DNA from: Bacillota bacterium
GTDB taxonomy: Bacteria; Bacillota; Bacilli; Paenibacillales; UBA4045
Assembly: GCA_023441055.1 (NCBI GenBank)
Contig: JAEZQY010000001.1
Location: forward strand, 186,001 to 250,000
Direction of reading: 5' to 3'
DNA: 64,000 nucleotides
A program made the translations under genes and the position numbers. A model generated the notes under the pieces. It had not been told where the DNA came from and searched no databases. It saw nothing but the letters and a program-made list of their open reading frames with translations. This document shows positions 52,108-59,403 of the stretch, in pieces; within the stretch, counting starts at the first letter, position 1; each line of letters begins with the position of its first letter.

Positions 52108-52347
52108 ATGGAATTTATGGCTTATGACATTGCACTCGTGCCAATCATTATCATACTGGTAGAGATAATTAAACGGTTGGGTATGCCAGGACGCTGGCTG
52201 CCGTTGGTGAATATCGTACTGGGTCAGGTTGCTGCATTCGTCTATCTGGCACCGGACGATCCCAAGTATGCTGTGTTGGTCGGTCTGCTCATGGCATTCA
52301 GCGCGATGGGGTTGTGGAGTGGTGCGAAGAATGTGATGGGGAAGTGA
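52108..52347 (+). CDS. Small holin-like membrane protein (phage derived)
   Basis: This 79-residue protein has two or three hydrophobic spans (IALVPIIIILVEIIKRLG, WLPLVNIVLGQVAAFVYLA, YAVLVGLLMAFSAMGLWSG) and a short lysine tail. This is the layout of small phage holins such as the A118 type. GGAGGT precedes the ATG. It has no endolysin next to it, but a reverse-strand L,D-transpeptidase follows. A degenerate copy of its 3' third lies 2.3 kb downstream. It probably remains from a prophage. Confidence 0.65.
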   Translation: MEFMAYDIALVPIIIILVEIIKRLGMPGRWLPLVNIVLGQVAAFVYLAPDDPKYAVLVGLLMAFSAMGLWSGAKNVMGK

Positions 52348-52421
52348 GGACTTCTCCCTTGTCTGCCATAGGGAGGAATTGATACTCTTTGTTTCCAATA
52401 AGCTTGTGGAGATCAGACGAG

Positions 52422-52760
52422 CTAAGGTCGGATTGTAACACGCGTCCCAATAGATACGATACGAGAAAGCGCTACGACATCTTGATTATACATCCTTATA
52501 CAGCCATGAGAGACTTCATGTCCGATTGATGCCGGGTTATTGGTGCCATGTATACCATAGTGAGGTCGAGACAGACCCATCCAAAACGCACCGAAGGGAC
52601 CACCCGGATTAGGCTGCTTATTAATTATTGTGTAGTCGCCTGTAGGGGTCTGGGTGAGCATTTTACCAATTCCCACGGGAAACTCTCTCTGAACACGATC
52701 ACCGGTAAGTAGATAGAGTCTGCGATCTGAGAGATCGACAATGATTCGGTAAAGAGGCAT
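52422..52760 (-). CDS. L,D-transpeptidase (YkuD family), catalytic domain only
   Basis: This 112-residue protein carries the YkuD active site, HGTNNPASIGHEVSHGCIRM, with catalytic His and Cys. An N-terminal strand pair RIIVDLSDRRLYLLTGD precedes it. It has no signal peptide, LysM or spore-coat domain. Such compact copies are common in Paenibacillus and may act on the cortex or on recycled muropeptides. AGGAGTG precedes the reverse-strand ATG. Confidence 0.92.
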   Translation of the reverse strand: MPLYRIIVDLSDRRLYLLTGDRVQREFPVGIGKMLTQTPTGDYTIINKQPNPGGPFGAFWMGLSRPHYGIHGTNNPASIGHEVSHGCIRMYNQDVVALSRIVSIGTRVTIRP

Positions 52761-52906
52761 GTTAAATCACTCCTATGGGTTAATGTATGCAAAATTTGAG
52801 GAGTATCTCAATGGTACTGAGGACAGCAGCAATATTGGATATGATGATCAGTTACCAGTAACAATGGTGCTAATAAGAATTGTGTTCGGAATGCAAGATA
52901 GTATGT

Positions 52907-52933
52907 AAAAAAGAGAAGAGCACTCCTCTTCTC
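52907..52933 (-). terminator. Terminator of the glycine-rich gene
   Basis: On the reverse strand GAGAAGAG/CTCTTCTC with a five-base loop runs into six Ts. Confidence 0.88.
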
Positions 52934-52942
52934 CTAAAAGAG

Positions 52943-53245
52943 TTATCGGCCGCCGAATTGAAAGCCAACATTGCCACTTTGATTTCCGATATTTCCACCT
53001 AGATGAGCACCAACACCATGACCACCACCAAGATGTCCGCCAAAATTGACGCCGACTCCATAGGCTCCAAGGTGACCACCCATCTGAACGCCTGCAGATT
53101 GACCCGTAGGTTGACCACAGCAAGGACAGACATAACTGCCCTGGTATTCGTTTCCATACGTTTGCTGTGATCCCGGGTAATACGGTTGATGCATGCCTGG
53201 ATAGCTCAACTGAGAATATTGACCATGCGGATTCATGTATGACAT
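52943..53245 (-). CDS. Glycine-rich hypothetical protein with a CPCC motif
   Basis: This 100-residue protein is not recognised as a known family. The first half is rich in Tyr, Pro and Gln (PGMHQPYYPGSQQTYG), followed by YVCPCCGQPTG, a possible metal-binding CxCC. A glycine/histidine-rich repeat then runs to the end (GGHLGAYGVGVNFGGHLGGGHGVGAHLGG). It looks like a spore-coat or surface protein of low complexity. ATG at 53245 is chosen for its GGAG eight to nine bases upstream. It has its own terminator. Confidence 0.65.
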   Translation of the reverse strand: MSYMNPHGQYSQLSYPGMHQPYYPGSQQTYGNEYQGSYVCPCCGQPTGQSAGVQMGGHLGAYGVGVNFGGHLGGGHGVGAHLGGNIGNQSGNVGFQFGGR

Positions 53246-53373
53246 GAACTCAACTCCAATCACTTTGATATTTTCTAAACTATTCACTATAGGCCATACG
53301 TGTTGCTTGCCCAACAGATTTGGGCTTGAAACTAGGCGTATAGATTAGAGAACAAACAAAGGGGAAAATGAAT

Positions 53374-53625
53374 TGAAAATTACAATAGACCGCTCGACAC
53401 TGATCGTGAGACTAGCGCAGGTCATTAAAGCAGTACCCAAATAGATCACCGGATCTCTGGTAGTGGAGTTAAAGCCTGGATTCGCGGGAATGAATGTGAA
53501 TGTGCTAGGAGTCGGGATGTTCGATGGTAAATACTTTATTCATCGAATTACACATGACTTGATTAGTAATCGTCCAACCCTGAATCTTAGAAAACTATTA
53601 AGGGGTATTAAGTTGCCTATAGCCG
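53374..53625 (+). pseudogene. Phage tail protein relic (XkdQ/late-control-D-like C-terminus)
   Basis: After an in-frame stop near 53440 the text reads LVVELKPGFAGMNVNVLGVGMFDGKYFIHRITHDLIS, which fits the C-terminal part of phage baseplate hub proteins of the XkdQ type (the block FDGKY.I...H). It runs into LNLRKLLRGI and then into a different frame. The 5' part of the gene is missing. It is not expressed as a full protein. Confidence 0.55.
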
Positions 53626-53628
53626 TAT

Positions 53629-54288
53629 TTGGAGAAAGTGTTCCAAGTCAGTTCCAGTTCCGTATACACATTCGACAATATCAATTGGAGCGGTTCAATA
53701 AGCACTGAAGCACAGGAGAAGATTGGCAATAAGCCAAGCACCTATATTAAAGGTTCAGACTTGGATTCACTTAGTTTCGATGTAGCTCTTCGATCTGATC
53801 TTAGTCATGAACTACGCACACCTGACATATTCATTCTCGGACAGAAACTTCTGGGGGCGAACAAGTGGCTGCTGAAATCGGAAAGTGTTAGCGATACGGC
53901 GATCGATGGTAGCGAGCGAATGAATAAGGCCTTATTGAAACTTGAATTCGAGGAGTATGTTAGACCTGATAAGAAGAAACAGAAAAAGGAGTTGCAGGGG
54001 TTTCGAGTGGTAGTAGTGGGGAGTAACATTGTGCCTGACAGTGTATACAATCCGCTGAACAAAGCAGAGGATAAACGCCATAATCCCAATTATGCTGAGT
54101 CTATCGCGAATTTCAATCCTCAGAATAACATGCTTAGCAAGTTGTTAAATGGGGAAAAAATAATTGAAGAACTGCAGCGATGCAGTTCTTTTTTTAAAAT
54201 GAAAAAGGAACCAAACGCAAGCGTAGCGGCAGGCGGTAAGGTTCCAAGGGTAAGGGGGCGCAAGACCTCTTATCCACCCCAATCATAA
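53629..54288 (+). pseudogene. Phage tail protein, GpU-like, altered at both ends
   Basis: The open frame of 219 codons contains VSSSSVYTFDNINWSGSIS, STYIKGSDLDSLSFDVALRS and LGANKWLLKSESVSDT. This layout matches P2 GpU-like tail proteins of Bacillus phages. It begins at a TTG with no good ribosome site, abutting the XkdQ-like relic. The frame reads straight through an intrinsic terminator at 54167-54195, so the C-terminal 40 residues are almost certainly not native. It might still be translated; a decayed remnant is more likely. Confidence 0.6.
54167..54195 (+). terminator. Terminator with a GNRA loop after the phage relic
   Basis: AAGAACTGCA and TGCAGTTCTT pair perfectly around GCGA and are followed by Ts. 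Confidence 0.9.
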
Positions 54289-54527
54289 CATCTGAAAATA
54301 GATCACTCAAGTACGATCAATTGATGAAACGGTTGTCATCGCTCTAGAGCGTTTCTACACGTGGTTCTAGCCATTATAATTACTATTATGGGCAATCTAT
54401 CATTCAATGTTGAAGCGTCCTGAAATCCTTATTAGCATAGTCGAAACTCAGCTAAGAATTGAATTGATCCAGTCTCCATTTAGATTGGAATGGTCCAATG
54501 AATTCATTTTTAACGACGCGAAATTCA

Positions 54528-54610
54528 AAGCATGCTGTGCTGTTCGGTCTAGTATGGCATTCAGCGCAAGAGGTTTATGGAGTGGTGCGAAAAACTTTTT
54601 AGGTAAGTGA
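54528..54610 (+). pseudogene. Degenerate 3' copy of the holin-like gene
   Basis: About 83 bases align with 52264-52347, the last third of the holin-like gene, at roughly 80 percent identity by eye with a one-base deletion. The encoded ends are MAFSARGLWSGAKNFLGK here and MAFSAMGLWSGAKNVMGK there. Upstream of 54528 no similarity is left. The rest of the gap 54289-54683 shows nothing recognisable apart from a GCTCTAGAGC palindrome. Confidence 0.75.
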
Positions 54611-54683
54611 AACAAATCCCCGTCTGGTTGGACCTAGGCGGGGAACTGTGATTAAAAAATGTCTCGATAGATCGTGTTGTTTT

Positions 54684-55130
54684 TTAACCTTCGAAGTGAT
54701 TTACCTCAGTTGAGGTTTTGGCATTTTCTAGCTGCTTCCATTTCCAAACATACGAGCAATTATTACATCTATTAACTATTCTTTTTCTTCCTATCATTCC
54801 CCTCATGAGACCAATAGGGATAGATAAGAACATAATAGCCAAGGGGATAGATGCAAATAAAAAAAAGGATACAAGGATAGTCTCATTTAAAGTTTCATCA
54901 TTATACTTTTGTTCAAATAATTCCAGAAAATATAAAGCAATAGATGGAAAAAATGAAATCAATCGAAAAAGGAGCAAAATTAGAAATCCTAAGGCATATA
55001 TTAATATACCTCCAATTATCATTACAAAAATAACCTTAAACATTCCTTTAAAACTAAACCCTCTCCTCTCAACCGATATATTAGTTGATTTACACTTCAA
55101 ACAGACGGCTTCGTGATTTGCTGTTTCCAT
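54684..55130 (-). CDS. Hypothetical membrane protein with paired Cys motifs
   Basis: This 148-residue, AT-rich gene encodes a CLKCKS pair near the N-terminus and a CNNCSY pair near the C-terminus, split by two or three hydrophobic spans (VIFVMIIGGILIYALGFLILLLF and ASIPLAIMFLSIPIGLM). The two pairs could together form one zinc ribbon on the cytoplasmic side. The family was not recognised. GAGGAG precedes the reverse-strand ATG. Base composition matches the rest of the island. Confidence 0.65.
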   Translation of the reverse strand: METANHEAVCLKCKSTNISVERRGFSFKGMFKVIFVMIIGGILIYALGFLILLLFRLISFFPSIALYFLELFEQKYNDETLNETILVSFFLFASIPLAIMFLSIPIGLMRGMIGRKRIVNRCNNCSYVWKWKQLENAKTSTEVNHFEG

Positions 55131-55278
55131 TTTAAAATCTCCTCTATAAAATATATGTATCGAATAACGCCATAGGCTGAGGTACTTGCTAGGTCTTCTG
55201 GTTGAACCAATCTACACCAATCAACCTATTATGGCTAGATATGGAATGCGTATCTTATCAAGAGAAGGTTATACAATT

Positions 55279-55584
55279 TCAGGAGCGATGGCGGACCAGG
55301 TTGTATAAGGGGTAAATTATAATTCGTTCGACTATCGGGAGTATGATTAAACTACTAAGTAGGATACCTGCAACGAAAAGTATGATGAGCAGCTTCCAAC
55401 TATAAAAGATAAGGAAAATTGATAGTCCGAGGAAAGGGAATATAGATAGGTTTAGAAGCAATTCAACGACTACAGAGTTATAAAGAAGCGGTTTGTCGTA
55501 ATGTGGAATATTTCTCATCTGGCCGGATCGTATGGTAAGAGACGGGAACATTAAATAGATGATACTTATAATGGTTGTCATCAT
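55279..55584 (-). CDS. Hypothetical membrane protein, 101 residues
   Basis: Not recognised. The protein is strongly hydrophobic with three likely spans (MTTIISIIYLMFPSL, VVELLLNLSIFPFLGLSIFLIFYSW, LLIILFVAGILLSSLIIL) and a basic end. It could be a small pore-former or an orphan island gene. The start is weakly supported. It follows the Cys-pair membrane protein on the same strand, 148 bases upstream in the direction of transcription. Confidence 0.45.
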   Translation of the reverse strand: MMTTIISIIYLMFPSLTIRSGQMRNIPHYDKPLLYNSVVVELLLNLSIFPFLGLSIFLIFYSWKLLIILFVAGILLSSLIILPIVERIIIYPLYNLVRHRS

Positions 55585-55850
55585 AATTGGTCATCTCACT
55601 TAACTCCCCATCGGATGGGGGACTTGCTAGATTTATGTCAAAATCAGTCTACCAAATCTAGTTCATATTAACTAGTTATATTTGGAATATTGACAATTTG
55701 CAATGTACTGTAGGAATTATTTAGGAGGAACTTAGACTCATTATGTCGAATTGGGAAGATGAGGCGGGGACAATCATAATAACAGTTATTCGCACCCGAA
55801 ATGAACTAATATACGACATTAGCATTTCTAATTAGAAGGGGGTTATATCA

Positions 55851-57095
55851 TTGGCGACAGATCTAACAACTGAGCTAGATATATGGTTCAGGGATAAAGA
55901 CTTCTCTATTCCTATTGATGGGTTTGATAAACCACGAGTGTTTAAATCAGTGAAGGACTTTCATTCTTTTATCTTAGACGAGGTTGAATTCTGGGAAAAG
56001 TATGAGAATTTGAGCGGCTACTGCAGAGATATCTGCAATTTTTTTCGCAATAATGTTTTAAATCATATTATTAATGGGGTTTCTTATGCTAATTCAAATC
56101 AATTATCTACTGCATCTTCGCATATTGACTCAGCAATTAGTATTGCTATTAGTACTCATTGGCAGATTATCTATTCTAAATCACGACTGGGTAAATTAGT
56201 AGAGCAGCACTTACTTCTGGGTACAGCAGAACCCATTTTTGAACATTTATCAAGTGGAAGATTGTACAATCATGACCTTAATTATTGGTCAGGCTTGATA
56301 GAGTATGTGCTCACTTCAAATTCTAAAATGAAGAATGTCTTAAACAAGAGCATTAAAGCTGAGCAGGCCATGATCGTAGATATTCGAGATCAATATTTAA
56401 GTGAATACGAGAAGATAAAGGAAGAACATGCAGTTTCCCAGGAAAGTACACGAACTGAAGTAGAGACATTTAAGAATGAATTAAACAGTTGGAGAGAAAC
56501 AACTACAGCTAATGTTGATATGGATTTACAGATAAAAGATAAAGAATTTGGTAGTACCACAAATTCATATAAAACTCAGTTTAATGAACTGAAAGAACGA
56601 TATGAGAATCACATAAGCCTAAAGGCACCGGCAGAATATTGGAAGACTCTGAAGAAGAATTACTTTATCCAAGGCTGGATCTGGATGGGCTTTACAACAA
56701 TCTCTACAATCGGATTTATAGCGTATCTTCACTTTGCACTCAATACCATAACTAACTGGATTGCGGTCGGAGTAGATGATGCTGCATGGTTGCAGAATTT
56801 AAAGAGTGCCTTCATTTTCGCTTTAATCGTTTCTGCGGGTGCATTTCTTATTCGGCAGTTCGTAAAACTATCAATGAGTGCATTCCATCTATCGCGGGAT
56901 GCGGAAGAGCGACTGCAACTCACTACAGTTTATTTGTCACTTTTGAAAGAGAAGGGCGCTGTGGCTGATTCTGAGAGAAGTATCATCCTACAGTCGATCT
57001 TTAGCCGATCGGATACAGGACTACTGAAAGGAGATTCCTCTCCTACTATGCCATCACCTGTCGATGTCTTGATGAAAAATAAACCCTCAGCTTGA
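55851..57095 (+). CDS. DUF6161-like membrane protein with coiled coil
   Basis: This 414-residue protein has a mainly helical N-terminal domain (residues 1-180), a coiled coil at about 180-265, two membrane spans (about 272-295 and 320-342) and a C-terminal block SRDAEERLQLTTVYLSLLKEKGAV.DSERSIILQSIFSRSDTGLLKGD. That block is what I associate with DUF6161. The function is unknown; such proteins are often found in islands and near defence genes. The start is TTG after AAGGGGG. The gene looks intact in an otherwise decayed stretch, which suggests selection. Confidence 0.75.
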   Translation: MATDLTTELDIWFRDKDFSIPIDGFDKPRVFKSVKDFHSFILDEVEFWEKYENLSGYCRDICNFFRNNVLNHIINGVSYANSNQLSTASSHIDSAISIAISTHWQIIYSKSRLGKLVEQHLLLGTAEPIFEHLSSGRLYNHDLNYWSGLIEYVLTSNSKMKNVLNKSIKAEQAMIVDIRDQYLSEYEKIKEEHAVSQESTRTEVETFKNELNSWRETTTANVDMDLQIKDKEFGSTTNSYKTQFNELKERYENHISLKAPAEYWKTLKKNYFIQGWIWMGFTTISTIGFIAYLHFALNTITNWIAVGVDDAAWLQNLKSAFIFALIVSAGAFLIRQFVKLSMSAFHLSRDAEERLQLTTVYLSLLKEKGAVADSERSIILQSIFSRSDTGLLKGDSSPTMPSPVDVLMKNKPSA

Positions 57096-57519
57096 ACCAC
57101 ATGTTAAAAATTGGACTGTTTCCCGAGGAGATAATAGCGGTATTGAGCCCGCTATACAGGTGCTGGAGGCTTAGTATGGTTAGACGTGGGTTCTTATTAA
57201 TCACTCACCTTATCCATTGAAATCCTTATCTACGTAAATCAAACTCAGCGGTTCGAGACTAACCAGCCAAGGACGCAAGTTTATAGAGCTACGAGAGGCA
57301 GGGAAGATTTAAGGTTAAACAATGCACTAAAGCGCTCCTGAGAGGTTCCTAGCCGTTATATGTGCTGGACGGGTCAAGATACTAAGGAAGCTCATTAGCC
57401 TCTGTTGGAGAGAGGAATTCAGGACTACTCCAAACGTGAATTTGGTCTTAATATCATTGTGACTGTTACGGATGACAAAGAGGAAGATACCTATACCAGT
57501 GAAGGAAGTTAGCGAGCCT
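57096..57519 (+). other. Gap with eroded coding sequence, nothing assignable
   Basis: Several short frames look like eroded genes, for example one reading QDYSKREFGLNIIVTVTDDKE at about 57421-57512, but none has a start or a recognisable family. No RNA gene or strong promoter was seen. Confidence 0.5.
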
Positions 57520-57812
57520 GATTAAGTAAGCCTGAACATAAAGAGTAGGCACTTAATCGGAACTCAGAAAGCCATAATTGCCGTTGAGATGTTGCCGTTG
57601 TTGGGAAGAGAAAATGAGGATAATCGCAGGTGAAAAATAAGTTACTCAAGGAGAGGAGTTGAGACAAGTCAAATAATTGAATCATACCAAAGTCGACCGA
57701 ACAAGCCGCTGAACTTGTAGGTACCAATCGCCAATACTTATCTGATACGAAGAAGCTTCAGCAAGTGGCGCCTGAACTACTCGACAAGATGAAAAGCGGG
57801 GAGATGACATAA
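57520..57812 (+). pseudogene. ParB-like DNA-binding protein relic
   Basis: One frame from 57550 reads HLIGTQKAIIAVEMLPLLGRENEDN. A second frame from 57696 to the stop at 57812 reads TEQAAELVGTNRQYLSDTKKLQQVAPELLDKMKSGEMT. Together they follow the order of the helical DNA-binding part of ParB/Srx-type proteins found on phages and plasmids. A stop codon and a frame change separate the parts, so the gene is dead. Confidence 0.6.
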
Positions 57813-57864
57813 ACAGTTTAAATACATGTTTATGCAGCAATTTCTAAGTAGGGAGGGATGAAAC

Positions 57865-58416
57865 ATGACATTTCTAGGTCTAGATTTGCAAGAGTGGGTT
57901 AATGTTATAGCTTCTACAGCACTGGCCGTGTTTACCGTATTGCTTTATTGTGCAAATAGGACGTCAGCTATAGCTGCGAGAGAGACAGCGCAACTAAACA
58001 GGGAGACAGCCGAACTCAATAAATCAATCCGCGAAGAACGTCAACAGTTGAATGAGCGGGAGGTGATTGCACTCAGCTACTATGTGGGAAGAATCATATA
58101 CGAAAGAGCTAGTGACTTACATGATGCAATTAAAGGAACGGATGCAAAGGAAACTACCCGCAACCTGGATAAAATAGATGAATCTGATTTGGATATTATA
58201 AGTGGTATAGAACCAGAGACGCTAGCCAGATGTTTCACCATTGAAGAAATAATGATAATTCACAAAGCGAAGATAATTGTTAGAGATTATTTATCTAAAT
58301 ACTACACGCGTGGTTACTATGGAGATGAAATTGGTCTTCTAGTTACTTATATGGGCGGACCTTATATGGTTTTAGAGGAAGTGCAAAAGATATGCCATGA
58401 AAAAATAGGATTATAG
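57865..58416 (+). CDS. Hypothetical protein with N-terminal membrane anchor, 183 residues
   Basis: Not recognised. One span (VNVIASTALAVFTVLLYCA) is followed by a charged, helical region rich in Glu and Arg (AARETAQLNRETAELNKSIREERQQLNEREV). A compact C-terminal domain with YYTRGYYGDEIGLLVTYMGGPYM ends it. The layout, a short anchor plus coiled coil plus cytoplasmic domain, is common for island genes of unknown role. GGGAGG precedes the ATG. The gene is intact. Confidence 0.65.
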   Translation: MTFLGLDLQEWVNVIASTALAVFTVLLYCANRTSAIAARETAQLNRETAELNKSIREERQQLNEREVIALSYYVGRIIYERASDLHDAIKGTDAKETTRNLDKIDESDLDIISGIEPETLARCFTIEEIMIIHKAKIIVRDYLSKYYTRGYYGDEIGLLVTYMGGPYMVLEEVQKICHEKIGL

Positions 58417-58518
58417 TTGTTCATCGATCGATAGCTTTATGGCGAAGTCGATCAGGTCCATTGTTAGTCGAAAAATTCATTGAATAGGCACCCTAACCGG
58501 TGCTTTTTATTTTGAATG

Positions 58519-58731
58519 GAGGGATCACAAGTGCACAAATTCTAACCGGTCAGCAACTGGCCGATTTGGGGGAACGATATAGGAGTCTGAGGAAGCTGCT
58601 GCTGATGGATATGGATGTGTTGTTCCTCCATTCTATGTTGTGAGAGTAGGCAGGCAGTATAATATAGCGAGGACATCATTTTATGAATGGTTAACTGGGA
58701 AATCGAGTGATTCATATACATATAGGGAGTA
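58519..58731 (+). pseudogene. Excisionase-type HTH protein relic
   Basis: The 5' part reads AQILTGQQLADLGERYRS, close to the LTGQQLA(D/E) start of excisionase-like helix-turn-helix proteins. After a frame change the 3' part reads VVRVGRQYNIARTSFYEWLTGKSSD, which matches the usual VGRQYR....(I/F)..WL end. No integrase gene accompanies it. Confidence 0.6.
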
Positions 58732-59028
58732 ACATAACGGCACCAGATGGCAACAAAACACTTTAGCAGGATAAAGGGCACCAGAATGGCGCCAGTTCGC
58801 TTCTGTTCGTATATTTAGGAAGTATAAAGCTGAGTCAATAAAAAGAAAGAGGCTGTCCCAGAAGCAGAAGATAATAGCTACTGAGGGATAGATCCTAGAT
58901 TTATAAAATGTCGTTTTAAAGAACAAAGTGGTTGCGCAGCGGACTTCAAATATCTCGCCATGAGCTCGATCGACCAATATTTACAGAAAAAAGATATCAT
59001 GCAATGGCTAGAAAATCATATGAAGTAA
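58732..59028 (+). other. Gap with possible insertion-sequence scar
   Basis: GAGGCTGTCCCAGAAG near 58849-58864 resembles ends of some insertion sequences, but no transposase frame or second end is visible. A 21-codon frame from 58961 has no family. Nothing else was recognised. Confidence 0.3.
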
Positions 59029-59190
59029 CTACCCTGCCGCACTAGGTAAGTTTGTTTGCGCTTCTTTAATTCTATCTTGCTTGGCTTTTTCTTGAAACTC
59101 TCTAAGATGCTATTCAATCTCACGATCCGGATGATACAAAATATCAATATTCTCAGGCTTTGAATCTTGCCTATCCTAAAGTTCCTCTTA
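59029..59190 (-). pseudogene. Short coding relic on the reverse strand
   Basis: On the reverse strand, before the stop at 59029-59031, the frame reads HLREFQEKAKQDRIKEAQTNLPSAAG. Across an internal stop, upstream sequence reads SKPENIDILYHPDREIE. It looks like the coding end of a lost gene of unknown family. The stretch 59191-59403 that follows is AT-rich and holds only the likely promoter region of the helicase gene. Confidence 0.4.
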
Positions 59191-59403
59191 GCTTATCTTT
59201 ATTCAACCACGATAACCTCTCAGTTCTAGTAAATTAAGGGCAATAAAGTTAAGGTGATAATTAGAATTAATGATAATATTAGATATATTAGAGAGAAGTC
59301 CTTCAATGATATAAATAACTGAATACTCCTGTAAAATGCGTGGAGGAAATAACATATTTTTGTCGAATTCATAGAAGTAAACAATTAATAAGGGGCGTCA
59401 CAC

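Noticed and set aside
55183..55308. A plus-strand frame reading LSREGYTISGAMADQVV as a gene
   Set aside because: It has no start or ribosome site and overlaps the reverse-strand membrane gene. At best it is another eroded fragment.
57509..57727. A 72-codon reverse-strand frame as a gene
   Set aside because: The plus strand in this stretch carries the ParB-like relic, and the reverse frame has no ribosome site or motif.
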